Shown one piece after another: positions 44,434 to 53,185 of a stretch of 64,000 nucleotides of DNA. The position numbers were made by a program, and so were the translations under genes. Source of the DNA: JAVBRD01 sp031548365. Its GTDB lineage: Bacteria > Bacillota > Clostridia > Christensenellales > UBA1750. Position 1 is the first letter of the stretch, and every line of letters begins with the position of its first letter. The stretch spans positions 1 to 64,000 of the forward strand of contig JAVBRD010000006.1 in assembly GCA_031548365.1 (NCBI GenBank), in the 5' to 3' direction. Under the pieces are notes generated by a model. That model made no database searches. It worked only from the letters and a program-made list of their open reading frames with translations, and had not been told where the DNA came from.

Positions 44434-44554
44434 ACGCCGCGCCTTTTCCGCGCTTGGATGAAGGACACGGCGCCACACACTGGACGTTACGATTGTGTCC
44501 TGCGATTTGGCGCGCGATACACGCCGAATCGATTGAAGTTTTTGCCGTCACGGA

Positions 44555-44583
44555 TTGACAACGACCGTCTTCACCATTATAAT
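44555..44583 (+). promoter_or_regulatory. Consensus sigma-A promoter of DUF177-rpmF
   Basis: A perfect TTGACA (44555-44560), 17-base spacer and perfect TATAAT (44578-44583) lie 33 bases before the DUF177 start. This is one of the two strongest promoters in the window, as expected for a ribosomal protein transcript. Confidence 0.9.
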
Positions 44584-44615
44584 ATCAAAATGGTCGAGTT
44601 ACAGAGGGCAGAGTC

Positions 44616-45086
44616 ATGAAAATTGATGTACGTGCGGCGCTCAAGAGTCCGGGAGAGGCTTTCGATTTTCGTTTTGAAGAGAACTGGGGGCCGCTAGAGG
44701 GTGAAAACGAGCAGCTGCATTTCACCCAGCCGGTGACACTTGAGGGTGTGTATACCTCCTTTGACAACAATGTCGCGTTTCGTGGCAGGCTGTTGACAAA
44801 GCTAACCGCATCGTGCGCGAGATGCCTTGACCCTGTGGAGTTCAAGGTGGACGTGCAGTTCGAGGAAGTCTTTTACAAAGAAGCCGACCCCGAGCACGCG
44901 GATGACCGTTTTTGTCAGGGAGACATGGCGCAGCTCGACGAAGCGGTGGAAGAAGCCATTCGGCTGTCCTTCCCGATACGGTTTCTCTGCGGGCCTCGCT
45001 GCAAAGGGCTTTGCCCCGAGTGCGGGTGCAACCTAAACCAACTCACTTGTACTCACGCGGCGCAAGTGTTGGATGAACATCAATAA
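44616..45086 (+). CDS. DUF177 (YceD-type) protein
   Basis: 156 residues from ATG 44616. Conserved LTKLTASCARCLDPVEFKVD in the middle and a C-terminal CGPRCKGLCPECGCNLN cysteine cluster are typical of the DUF177 family, which precedes rpmF in most bacteria and is linked to 23S rRNA maturation in bacteria and plastids. The four C-terminal cysteines probably bind zinc. The gene is 29 bases before rpmF and shares its promoter. Confidence 0.88.
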   Translation: MKIDVRAALKSPGEAFDFRFEENWGPLEGENEQLHFTQPVTLEGVYTSFDNNVAFRGRLLTKLTASCARCLDPVEFKVDVQFEEVFYKEADPEHADDRFCQGDMAQLDEAVEEAIRLSFPIRFLCGPRCKGLCPECGCNLNQLTCTHAAQVLDEHQ

Positions 45087-45115
45087 ATAACAGCGCAGGC
45101 TCAGGAGGTGGAACC

Positions 45116-45307
45116 ATGGCAGTACCAAAGGGGAAAACATCCAAACAGCGCAAGCACATGCGTCGCGCGAATTGGAAGCTGGCGGCCCCGGGCGTCAACG
45201 AGTGCCCGCAGTGCCACAAACCCAAGCTTTCTCACCATGTGTGCAAATTCTGCGGCTACTATGACGGGCGTCAAGTGGTCGTTATGGACGAAGCGAAGAA
45301 GGCGTAA
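45116..45307 (+). CDS. rpmF: 50S ribosomal protein L32
   Basis: 63 residues from ATG 45116 with CAGGAGGTGG. It begins AVPKGKTSKQRKHMRRANWK and has a zinc ribbon, CPQCHKPKLSHHVCKFCGYY, so this is the zinc-binding (C+) form of L32. Part of the large ribosomal subunit. A strong terminator at 45393 separates it from plsX. Confidence 0.97.
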   Translation: MAVPKGKTSKQRKHMRRANWKLAAPGVNECPQCHKPKLSHHVCKFCGYYDGRQVVVMDEAKKA

Positions 45308-45392
45308 GCTATCTTTGCCTTGTCGCATCTGCGGCGGGACGATCTTCCGTCCGCGGGGGGGAAGCGCCTTGGACGGCATTGCGCCGTCCTTG

Positions 45393-45432
45393 GAGCACGG
45401 CTTGCGCTCTGGGCGTGAGGCGTGCTCTTTTT
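45393..45432 (+). terminator. Intrinsic terminator of DUF177-rpmF
   Basis: GAGCACG (45393-45399) pairs with CGTGCTC (45421-45427). After one G/G mismatch CTTGCGC pairs with GCGTGAG around the loop TCTGG, then TTTTT at 45428-45432. Confidence 0.85.
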
Positions 45433-45436
45433 CGGA

Positions 45437-45465
45437 TTGCGCATTGCGGCGCAAAAGGATAGAAT
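45437..45465 (+). promoter_or_regulatory. Candidate sigma-A promoter of plsX-acpP-rnc
   Basis: TTGCGC (45437-45442) and TAGAAT (45460-45465) are 17 bases apart, immediately after the rpmF terminator. The -35 box is weak (3 of 6). Confidence 0.45.
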
Positions 45466-45483
45466 GGGGCGGAGGTGAGCGCC

Positions 45484-46500
45484 GTGATCACAGTGGCTGT
45501 TGACGTCATGGGCGGAGACAACGCGCCGTCCGCTATTGCAGAAGGCATTCGGATCGCACTTTTGGAGCTGCCTGATTTGCGCGTGCGCGCGTATGGCCCA
45601 AAGTCCCAAATTCAGTCTCTCCTGAGCGAGGGAGAGCGTCTGGCGATCTTTGACGCGCCGGAAGTCATCACCAACAACGAGCATCCCACGCAAGCGATTC
45701 GCACGAAAATTAACTCGTCTTTGGTTCAGGCCCTGTTGGCAGTCAAGGAAAAGCAGGCCGATGCGTTCGTCTCCGCAGGCAGCACCGGCGCGCTGCTCGC
45801 GGGTGCGGTTTTCCGCGTTGGGCGCATACAAACCGTCTCTCGGCCCGCGCTCGCGCCGCTCTTTCCAACACTCAAAGGCCCGCCTGTTCTGGTGTGTGAC
45901 ATTGGAGCCAACATGGACTGCAAACCGGAGTATCTGGCGCAGTTTGCGGCGATGGGGTGTGCCTATATGCGCGGTGTCGCAGGTGTAAAAGAGCCAAAGT
46001 TTGCGCTGCTCAGCGTGGGTGCGGAGGATGAAAAGGGGAACGAGCTAACCCGCGCGGCGTTTGAGCTTTTGCGCGGCAAACCTGGATTTGTGGGCAACAT
46101 GGAAGCGCGCGATGTTTTGTCCGGGGAAGTTAGCGTCGTTGTGACGGACGGCTTTGCGGGCAACGTATTTCTAAAGTCTGTCGAGGGCACGGCGGGCATG
46201 ATGATGGCGATCCTCAAGCAGGAACTCTCATCCACATTCCTGACCAAAATCGGCGCAGCCCTTGCCAAGCCCGGCCTTCGCCGCATGAAAAGAAAACTCG
46301 ACTACACAGAGACAGGCGGCGCACCGCTCCTCGGTGTGGACGGAATCGTGGTCAAGGCACACGGCTCATCCAATGCGCGGGCTTTCGCAAACGCCATACG
46401 GCAGTCCGTGCGGATGGCGGAAGCGGGCCTTGTCAAGGAAATTACCGGTCAGCTAATCAGTATCGCCGCCGCAAAGGCGGGGGAGGATCAGCATGTTTGA
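45484..46500 (+). CDS. plsX: Phosphate acyltransferase PlsX
   Basis: GTG 45484 is eight bases after GGAGG; an in-frame GTG at 45475 overlaps that site. The 338-residue product starts ITVAVDVMGGDNAPSAIAEG, and has AFVSAGSTGALLAGA, CDIGANMDCKPEYL and HGSSNARAFANAI. PlsX makes acyl-phosphate from acyl-ACP as the first step of phospholipid synthesis at the membrane surface. It overlaps acpP by 8 bases. The fapR, fabD and fabG genes that flank it in Bacillus are absent. Confidence 0.96.
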   Translation: MITVAVDVMGGDNAPSAIAEGIRIALLELPDLRVRAYGPKSQIQSLLSEGERLAIFDAPEVITNNEHPTQAIRTKINSSLVQALLAVKEKQADAFVSAGSTGALLAGAVFRVGRIQTVSRPALAPLFPTLKGPPVLVCDIGANMDCKPEYLAQFAAMGCAYMRGVAGVKEPKFALLSVGAEDEKGNELTRAAFELLRGKPGFVGNMEARDVLSGEVSVVVTDGFAGNVFLKSVEGTAGMMMAILKQELSSTFLTKIGAALAKPGLRRMKRKLDYTETGGAPLLGVDGIVVKAHGSSNARAFANAIRQSVRMAEAGLVKEITGQLISIAAAKAGEDQHV

Positions 46501-46720
46501 AAAAATCGCGGGCATCATCGCGGGGCAGTTGAATATCGACGTTGAAAAAATTACGCTCGACTCGAGGTTGGGCGAAGACTTGAAGGCGGATTCGCTGGAC
46601 ATCGTGTCCATGGTTATGGAGATTGAACAGCTGTTTTCCATCGAAGTGCCCGACGAGGAACTGATGAATGTCAAGACGGTGCGGGACGTCGTCAGCTACA
46701 TCGAGAAGACGGTAAAGTGA
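46493..46720 (+). CDS. acpP: Acyl carrier protein
   Basis: 75 residues from ATG 46493 with GGGAGGATC. The phosphopantetheine site is Ser34 in LKADSLDIVSMVMEIE, flanked by acidic helices. It carries acyl chains for fatty acid and phospholipid synthesis and is the direct partner of PlsX. Its stop overlaps the rnc start by GTGA. Confidence 0.96.
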   Translation: MFEKIAGIIAGQLNIDVEKITLDSRLGEDLKADSLDIVSMVMEIEQLFSIEVPDEELMNVKTVRDVVSYIEKTVK

Positions 46721-47448
46721 GTTTGGCGTTTGATCAAGTGTATTATGCTCACAATTGGGGTGAAACATTGCGGGATCTGAACCGGCTGGAACAGAATATT
46801 GGCTACGTGTTTCGCGACAAACGTTTGCTTGAAGTCGCGCTGACACACGCATCTTGCGCCGGTTCTGATCGGTCGCTCAAGCACAACCAAAGGCTTGAGT
46901 TTTTGGGCGACTCCGTGCTTTCGCTTTGCGTGAGTCAGTGGCTGTACACCGAACACCCCGAACTGCCTGAAGGGCAGCTCACGCGTCTTCGCGCGATACT
47001 CGTGCAGGAAACCACGCTCGCCGAAGTCGGTTTTGCCCATCAAGTCGAGCAGTTCATCCGCGTCAGCCGTGGCGAAGAGCTTTCGGGCGGCGGTAAAAAA
47101 CCATCCGTGGTCGCGGACGCCGTTGAGGCCCTCATCGCTGCGATATTTCTGGATGGCGGGCTTGAGAACGCGCGCGCGTTTATTCTAGGGGCCATCAAGC
47201 CGCGCCTTGAGGCAGCCAAGGAAGGCCAGCTGCGCCGGGACTGCAAGAGCGAGCTGCAAGAGATCGTTCGCAAGCGTTGGCCGGATGAGTCACCCGCGTA
47301 TTCCATTCTTGAGGAGTGGGGGCCGCCGCATGAACGGATGTTCAAGGCTGACGTCCGCTTCCTTGGCAAAGCTTGGGGTGAAGGCGAAGGCAAATCCAAA
47401 AAAATTGCGGAGCAGCGCGCCGCGCTCGCCGCGCTCAACCAGCTGTAA
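46717..47448 (+). CDS. rnc: Ribonuclease III
   Basis: 243 residues. GTG 46717 overlaps the acpP stop; the ribosome site is weak, so translation is probably coupled. The nuclease domain has the signature NQRLEFLGDSVLSL and the second acidic cluster in VVADAVEALIAAIFLDGG. A double-stranded RNA-binding domain covers about residues 170-243 (KSELQEIVRKRW, KSKKIAEQRAALAAL). It processes rRNA precursors and double-stranded RNA. acpP-rnc-smc-ftsY is the Firmicutes order, here with spoVS inserted. Confidence 0.95.
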   Translation: MSLAFDQVYYAHNWGETLRDLNRLEQNIGYVFRDKRLLEVALTHASCAGSDRSLKHNQRLEFLGDSVLSLCVSQWLYTEHPELPEGQLTRLRAILVQETTLAEVGFAHQVEQFIRVSRGEELSGGGKKPSVVADAVEALIAAIFLDGGLENARAFILGAIKPRLEAAKEGQLRRDCKSELQEIVRKRWPDESPAYSILEEWGPPHERMFKADVRFLGKAWGEGEGKSKKIAEQRAALAALNQL

Positions 47449-47556
47449 GGAAACAGGACGCGTGGGCTGATCGCGGCGGCACCGCGGCTGCCCATGGTAT
47501 ACCCATCGCTAAGGCGCCCTCCCACTCCGTCGTTCCCGCGTTCTTTCGCGGTTATG

Positions 47557-47585
47557 GCAGGAAATGGAAACTGCGCGTCGAAGTC
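47557..47585 (+). promoter_or_regulatory. Candidate sigma-H promoter of spoVS
   Basis: GCAGGAAAT at 47557-47565 matches the sigma-H -35 pattern RnAGGAwWW, and after 11 bases GTCGAAGTC at 47577-47585 resembles the -10 pattern RnnGAATww with one core mismatch. Bacillus spoVS is sigma-H dependent, which supports the reading. The rest of 47449-47615 shows no gene. Confidence 0.4.
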
Positions 47586-47615
47586 ACACCCAACAGGTGA
47601 TGGAGGTGGTGTGCC

Positions 47616-47876
47616 ATGGATACATTGCGCGTGTCCACCCGATCTCAGCCAAGGGCGGTCGCGGGAGCGCTTGCGGCCATGATTCGAGACAACAAGATTG
47701 CGCACGTTGAGGCGGTTGGCGCGGGCGCGGTAAATCAGGCGGTCAAAGCCATCGCGATCGCGCGCGGTTTTGCCGCGCAGAGCGGGCAGGATTTCGTGGC
47801 GGCACCCTCGTTTTCCTCGGTTGCGATTGACGGACAGGACGTGACATGCATCCATTTCACGGTTGAGCTCCGTTAA
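47616..47876 (+). CDS. spoVS: Stage V sporulation protein S (SpoVS)
   Basis: 86 residues from ATG 47616 with GATGGAGGTG. The sequence LRVSTRSQPRAVAGALAAM and the tail IHFTVELR are near-universal in SpoVS, an Alba-like small protein required for spore coat and cortex formation in Bacillus but also present in some non-sporulating lineages. It lies between rnc and smc, an unusual place, and may have its own sigma-H promoter. Confidence 0.93.
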   Translation: MDTLRVSTRSQPRAVAGALAAMIRDNKIAHVEAVGAGAVNQAVKAIAIARGFAAQSGQDFVAAPSFSSVAIDGQDVTCIHFTVELR

Positions 47877-47926
47877 GGCAGCTGCTTAAAGCGTGTCACC
47901 TTATGAGACATTCGGAGGCCGATTCA

Positions 47927-50900
47927 TTGCACTTAAAGCATCTTGAGCTGTACGGCTTCAAATCCTTTGCCGATCGAACTGAAATGGCCTTTGGCAAAGG
48001 CATAACGGGGATTGTTGGCCCAAACGGCAGCGGCAAATCGAACATTGCCGATGCCGTTCGTTGGGTTTTGGGTGAGCAGTCCGCAAAAGCGCTGCGCGGT
48101 GGAAAGATGGAGGATGTTATATTCGCGGGCACACAGTCTCGAAAACAGCTTGCGTACTCAAAAGTCGCGCTCACGTTTGACAATCAGTCGCGCATGCTCC
48201 CGGTGGACTACGCCGAGGTCACCGTTACCCGCCGCGTATTCCGAAACGGGGAGAGCGAATACTTGCTCAACGACACGCCGTGCAGGCTCAAGGACATCAT
48301 CGACATGTTACGCGACACCGGCATAGGCAAAGAAGGCTACTCACTGATCGGGCAAGGCCGCATCGACGAGATTTTATCGGTTCGTCCGGAGGATCGGCGC
48401 GCGGTGTTTGAGGAAGCGGCCGGCATCGTCAAAACCAAGACGCGCAAGCTGGAAGCCGAAAAACGGCTGGGTGCAGCGAGTGCCAACCTCGTTCGCATTG
48501 AGGATTTGCTCCAGGATTTGACCGACCAGATCGAGCCGCTGCGCGCGCAAGCGGACAAGGCGCAGGCATGGCTCAAGCTCCGGGAGGAACTGCGCGACAT
48601 CGATATCAACCTCTTTTTGCGTGAGCACGAGGCGTGGGAAGGCCGCGTTGCGCAACTGGGCGGGCAAATCGCGCAGATGGAGACCGAACGCGCCTCGCTG
48701 CGCGCTCAGCTTGAGGAAATGGGCGCTTCGCGTGAAAGCGCGCACCTAGAGGGCGAGCGGGTTTCCCGGCACCTCGCCGAGGCAAGGGAAGCGCTTCTCG
48801 CGGGGACGCGGTCCGCGGAAGCCGCGGAAGGCAGACTTGCGGTGCTGCGCGAACGCGTTATCGTGCTGGAGCGCGAGATCGCGCGCGTGACGGGTGACCG
48901 CACCGCCGCGGATCAATCGCTCTCGGGCACGCGCGCGGCCATTGAGGCGCAAATCCAAGCTGAGAGCGGAAAAAGAGAACAGCTCGCCATTCTGGCAGAG
49001 AGGAAGCGCGTCGCGGAATGCGAGATCAATCGGCTCGCGGCGAGTGAGGCAGAAGCTGAGGAACTGCTCGATAGCGCGAAAACCGCCCGGCTCAACGCCA
49101 TCAACCGCGCTTCCGACGCCAAAGCGGCGGAGGCGCGCCTGCTCGCGATTCGGGAGCAGCTCTCGCGCAGCCTTGCTGATGCGCAGGCGAACGCGGTCGC
49201 CCTTCGCGAGGGGCTTCCCGCTCGAATAGACGACGCGCGCGACGCAGAGGAAAAGCTGACGCGGTCCGCGCTCGCGCTTGACAGCATCCGTCAGGAGCTC
49301 GCGGGTGCGCAGAAGCAATCTGACGAAGAAGCAAAGCGCATCGCGGAGCTCGACGATCTCGCCCGAAACCTCGAGGGCAAGGAGCGTGAGCTCAAATCGC
49401 GCCTCAAGATGCTCGAAGAAATGGCGCGCGATTACGAAGGCTATGGGCAAAGCGTCAAGGCTGTCATGCGTGAAGCGGAGAAACGCGGAGACGCGGGCGT
49501 TCGCGGCGTTGTGGCCACATTGATGGAAGTTCCGCGCGAGCTTGAACGCGCTATTGAGATGAGCTTGGGCGGCCAGATGCAGAACATCGTCGTTAATCGT
49601 GAAGAGGACGCCAAAGCGATGATCGAGTTCTTGCGCACAGCGCGGCTGGGTCGCGCGACATTCCTGCCGCTCTGCGCGATGCGTCCACGGCTGCTCTCGC
49701 CGGCGGAGCGCGCCTGCCTTACCCTGCCCGGTTGCGTCGGCATCGCGAGTGAGCTCGTATCGTATGCGCCGGAGTTTAGGCCGGTGATGGAGAGCTTGCT
49801 TGGGCGAACGGTCGTCGCGCGCGATCTGGACAGCGGCATCGCCATCATGCGCAAGGGCCAGCACGCGTTCCGCTTGGTCACGCTCGAAGGTGACGTGATG
49901 CATTCCGGCGGCTCCATGACGGGCGGCAGTGTGCAGTCGCGCATGACCAGCCTGCTCTCCCGCGAGCGTGAGATCGCCGAGCACTCGGGCGCGTGCGCGG
50001 AGAACGCGGCGCAGCGGGCAAAAGCGGCGCAGGAGATCGCGTTGGCGCGTGAAAAGCGTGTAATGACCAAGGAGCGCTTGGTCGAGCTTTACGAGAGCGA
50101 GCGTCAGGCGGACATCCTGCTCACACGCGATACGCAGAGCCTTGCGCTCTTGCGCGAGCGCAAGGATGAGTATGAACTCAAAATTACTGATGCGGAAAAC
50201 GGCCTCGCGCAAGTTGCCGATTCGATTGCCGACATCGACGCCGAACTGACCAAGCGCAAGACGGAGACCTCAGACGTCGCGCTGAGCGAGGAAGAGTGGG
50301 CACGGGACATCGAAGCAAAGCAGGAGACGGCGCGTCGTACCCGTGCCGCGCTTGAGCAGGCGCGCACGGAGCACGCTTCACTCAGTGTCGATCTGGCGAC
50401 CGCTGAACACGAGCTGTCCTCGCTAGCGCGCGAACTTGCGCGTCTTAGGGACGAGTCGGTCAGGGGCGAGGGGCACACAGAGCGCATGCTGAATGAACAG
50501 CAGCGGCTTGAGGGGGAGCGTGTCCATACGGATGCGGAGCTGACGGGCGCCACGACCGAACTTGCGCAGGTCAAAGGGCATCTTGAGGTCGTGAGGGTTC
50601 GCGCGGCGGAGCTTGAGACCGGGTTTGAGGAGCTGGGCGCGCGGGAACGCGACTTGAGTGAAGCCATTGAGAAACTACACGCAAGAGTGGAATCGTCGGG
50701 CGAAGGTATTCACCGTGCGCAGCTCGCGTTAGAGCGCGTGGAGAGCGACAAGAAGGCTTTGATTGAACGCGTGTGGAATGAGTACGAGCTGACATTCGGA
50801 AACGCGCGGACGTTCTTTCGCGAAGACTTTGAGGAAAAGGGCGCAAAGAAGCGCGTCGAGGAGATCCGCGCCCAAGTCCGCGCGCTCGGACCGGTCAATG

Positions 50901-51493
50901 TGCACGCCATCGACGAGCACCAGCGCGTATTCGATCGCTTTGAGCTGCTGAAAACGCAGAGGGACGACGTTATTTGCGCACGAAATGATCTTGAAAAGAT
51001 CATCGCGGAGCTCGTTCGGCACATGGAAATGCAATTCAAGGAGCAATTCGCGCTCTTGAACGGGCATTTCGGGCGCGTTTTCTCCGTGCTTTTCGGCGGG
51101 GGAACGGCGGAGCTCGTGCTGCAGGACGAGCGTGATGTGCTGAATTGCGGCATCGATGTGGTCGCGCAGCCGCCGGGCAAAAAACTGCAAATGTTGTCCC
51201 TGCTCTCAGGCGGGGAACGAGCGCTCACGGCAATCGCCATATTGTTCGCGATGCTTAGCATCAAGCCCACGCCGTTCTGCATCCTTGATGAAATCGAGGC
51301 CGCGCTCGACGACGCCAACATCGAGCATTTCGCGGACTTTCTCGCACAGTTTTCACTCACCACGCAGTTCATCGTCGTCACGCACAGGAAACCCACCATG
51401 GAGCGGTGCGACGTGCTGTATGGTATTGCCATGGAAGAAAAAGGCGTATCACGCATGGTTTCCGTGCGTTTGACCGACCAAAAGGAGGCGTAG
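47927..51493 (+). CDS. smc: Chromosome segregation protein SMC
   Basis: TTG 47927, eight bases after CGGAGG, gives 1,188 residues beginning HLKHLELYGFKSFADRTEM. The in-frame ATG at 47903 lacks a site. Walker A is GPNGSGKSNIADAVRW, two long coiled coils flank a hinge at about residues 510-650 (VRGVVATLMEVP to SGGSMTGGS), and the C-terminal head has the signature LSGGERALTAIAILFAML and Walker B FCILDEIEAALDDAN. SMC with ScpAB condenses and segregates the chromosome. It abuts ftsY with two bases between. Confidence 0.96.
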   Translation: MHLKHLELYGFKSFADRTEMAFGKGITGIVGPNGSGKSNIADAVRWVLGEQSAKALRGGKMEDVIFAGTQSRKQLAYSKVALTFDNQSRMLPVDYAEVTVTRRVFRNGESEYLLNDTPCRLKDIIDMLRDTGIGKEGYSLIGQGRIDEILSVRPEDRRAVFEEAAGIVKTKTRKLEAEKRLGAASANLVRIEDLLQDLTDQIEPLRAQADKAQAWLKLREELRDIDINLFLREHEAWEGRVAQLGGQIAQMETERASLRAQLEEMGASRESAHLEGERVSRHLAEAREALLAGTRSAEAAEGRLAVLRERVIVLEREIARVTGDRTAADQSLSGTRAAIEAQIQAESGKREQLAILAERKRVAECEINRLAASEAEAEELLDSAKTARLNAINRASDAKAAEARLLAIREQLSRSLADAQANAVALREGLPARIDDARDAEEKLTRSALALDSIRQELAGAQKQSDEEAKRIAELDDLARNLEGKERELKSRLKMLEEMARDYEGYGQSVKAVMREAEKRGDAGVRGVVATLMEVPRELERAIEMSLGGQMQNIVVNREEDAKAMIEFLRTARLGRATFLPLCAMRPRLLSPAERACLTLPGCVGIASELVSYAPEFRPVMESLLGRTVVARDLDSGIAIMRKGQHAFRLVTLEGDVMHSGGSMTGGSVQSRMTSLLSREREIAEHSGACAENAAQRAKAAQEIALAREKRVMTKERLVELYESERQADILLTRDTQSLALLRERKDEYELKITDAENGLAQVADSIADIDAELTKRKTETSDVALSEEEWARDIEAKQETARRTRAALEQARTEHASLSVDLATAEHELSSLARELARLRDESVRGEGHTERMLNEQQRLEGERVHTDAELTGATTELAQVKGHLEVVRVRAAELETGFEELGARERDLSEAIEKLHARVESSGEGIHRAQLALERVESDKKALIERVWNEYELTFGNARTFFREDFEEKGAKKRVEEIRAQVRALGPVNVHAIDEHQRVFDRFELLKTQRDDVICARNDLEKIIAELVRHMEMQFKEQFALLNGHFGRVFSVLFGGGTAELVLQDERDVLNCGIDVVAQPPGKKLQMLSLLSGGERALTAIAILFAMLSIKPTPFCILDEIEAALDDANIEHFADFLAQFSLTTQFIVVTHRKPTMERCDVLYGIAMEEKGVSRMVSVRLTDQKEA

Positions 51494-51495
51494 CC

Positions 51496-52413
51496 TTGGA
51501 AACCCCTGAAAAAAAAGGTTTCTTTTCGCGGCTCAAGGAATCGCTCAGCAAGACTCAGCAGAGCATTTCCGGCAAAATGGAGCAGCTCTTTAAGAACACA
51601 CGCGAGATAGACGACGAGTTTTACGAGGAGCTTGAGTCCATCCTTCTGCAGGCCGATATCGGAGTCAAAATGACGACCGCTGTGCTGGATGAGCTGAAGA
51701 GCGCCGTCAAGAAACAACACATCAAGGAAGCCGATAAAGCGCGTGAGATCATCCGCGAAGCGATGATTGCGCGCATTGCCGCGCCCGAACCTTTTGTCCC
51801 AGGCAAAACCGCCGTCCTGCTCATCGTGGGCGTCAACGGCGTGGGTAAAACGACCATGATCGGCAAGCTCGCCGCCATGTACAAAAAAGCAGGCCGGAAG
51901 CCGCTCATCGCAGCCGCGGACACATTCCGCGCCGCCGCCGCCGAACAGCTTTCCATTTGGGCGGAACGCGCGGACGTGCCCATCATCAAGCATGGTGAGG
52001 GCGCGGACCCGGCTGCTGTCGTCTTTGACGCGATATCGGGTGCAAGAGCCAGGGGTTGCGACCTCATCCTCGTCGATACTGCGGGCCGCCTCCAGAACAA
52101 GACGCACCTGATGGAGGAACTCAAGAAAATCCACCGTGTGATCGCCCGCGAAGCCGCCGACGCCGATATTCGCTCGCTGCTCGTCATGGACGCGACCACG
52201 GGCCAAAATGGCCTTGTGCAGGCCAAAGTGTTCACCGACGCCGTCTCGCTTGACGGCATCATCATCACCAAACTCGACGGCACAGCCAAAGGTGGCGTCG
52301 CCATCGCCGTCAAGGAAGAGCTTTCGCTGCCGGTGCGTTTCATCGGCGTGGGGGAAGGGTTGGACGACCTGCAAGCGTTTGACGCGCGGTCGTTTGTCGA
52401 AGCCATATTCTGA
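51496..52413 (+). CDS. ftsY: Signal recognition particle receptor FtsY
   Basis: TTG 51496 with AAAGGAGG gives 305 residues; the frame runs back into smc without support. A short basic/acidic N-terminus leads to the helical N domain and a GTPase domain with GVNGVGKTTMIGKLA, AADTFRAAAAEQL, DTAGRLQNK, TKLDGTAKGG and GVGEGLDDLQAF. FtsY docks ribosome-SRP complexes at the membrane. The usual ylxM-ffh partners do not follow; yebC does. Confidence 0.96.
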   Translation: METPEKKGFFSRLKESLSKTQQSISGKMEQLFKNTREIDDEFYEELESILLQADIGVKMTTAVLDELKSAVKKQHIKEADKAREIIREAMIARIAAPEPFVPGKTAVLLIVGVNGVGKTTMIGKLAAMYKKAGRKPLIAAADTFRAAAAEQLSIWAERADVPIIKHGEGADPAAVVFDAISGARARGCDLILVDTAGRLQNKTHLMEELKKIHRVIAREAADADIRSLLVMDATTGQNGLVQAKVFTDAVSLDGIIITKLDGTAKGGVAIAVKEELSLPVRFIGVGEGLDDLQAFDARSFVEAIF

Positions 52414-52431
52414 TTATCGGGAGGCCACATC

Positions 52432-53172
52432 ATGTCAGGACACTCAAAATGGGCCAATATCAAGCACAAGAAGGAAAAGACCGATTCACAGCGCGGCAAG
52501 GTATTCACAAAAATTGGCCGCGAGCTTGCCGCCGTCGTGCGCGAAGGTGGCGGCGACCCCGTTTCGAATACGCGCCTGCGCGACGTTATCGCTAAAGCCA
52601 AGGCGAGCAACGTGCCCAATGACACGATCGAGCGAGCGATCAAAAAAGCCGCGGGAGAGCTTGGGGACGTCGTCTATGAGCACATCACGTATGAAGGCTA
52701 TGCGCCAGGGGGCGTCGCCGTTATCGTCGAGTGTCTGACCGAGAACCGCAACCGCACCGCGTCCGATGTCCGCCACTATTTCGACAAGTGTGGCGGGAGT
52801 CTCGGCACCACGGGGTGCGTGGGCTATATGTTCGACCGCCGGGGAATCCTTGTCGTCGAACGCTCCGCGATGGACCCGGATCAGCTCATGGAAATGGCGG
52901 TCGAAGCCGGCGCGTCCGATTTCGCCGAGATGGACGAGGTTTACGAGATCACAACCGATCCCTCCGATTTTTCCGCCGTTCGCGATGCGCTGGCCCAAAG
53001 CGGCATTTCCTTCCTCTCCGCCGAAATCGAGATGATCCCTCAGAATACCGCCAAACCTGAGGGAGAGAACCTTGAAAGCGTGCTCAAGATGATTGGCCTG
53101 CTCGACGACCTCGACGACGTGCAAAACGTCTACCACAACGCAGAGCTGCCCGAGGAACCTGAAGAAGATTAG
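52432..53172 (+). CDS. yebC: YebC/PmpR family DNA-binding/translation regulator
   Basis: 246 residues from ATG 52432 with GGGAGG. It begins SGHSKWANIKHKKEKTDSQR, the invariant YebC start, with VPNDTIERAIKKAAGE, YEGYAPGGVAVIVECLTDN-like (here CLTENRNRTASDVRH) and C-terminal MIPQNTAKPEG. Family members act as transcriptional regulators or relieve ribosome stalling at proline stretches. The gene is 13 bases before the arabinofuranosidase, so the two may be co-transcribed. Confidence 0.95.
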   Translation: MSGHSKWANIKHKKEKTDSQRGKVFTKIGRELAAVVREGGGDPVSNTRLRDVIAKAKASNVPNDTIERAIKKAAGELGDVVYEHITYEGYAPGGVAVIVECLTENRNRTASDVRHYFDKCGGSLGTTGCVGYMFDRRGILVVERSAMDPDQLMEMAVEAGASDFAEMDEVYEITTDPSDFSAVRDALAQSGISFLSAEIEMIPQNTAKPEGENLESVLKMIGLLDDLDDVQNVYHNAELPEEPEED

Positions 53173-53185
53173 GGAGGCGCCGGCT

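Noticed and set aside
47903..47926. ATG start for smc at 47903
   Set aside because: No ribosome site, whereas TTG 47927 has CGGAGG at ideal spacing and gives the conserved N-terminus.
48746..50212. 488-residue open frame on the minus strand inside smc
   Set aside because: Arg/His/Leu-rich shadow frame of a coiled-coil gene; no supporting signal.
50710..52374. 554-residue open frame on the minus strand across the smc-ftsY junction
   Set aside because: Serine-rich shadow sequence opposite two certain genes, without a start site.
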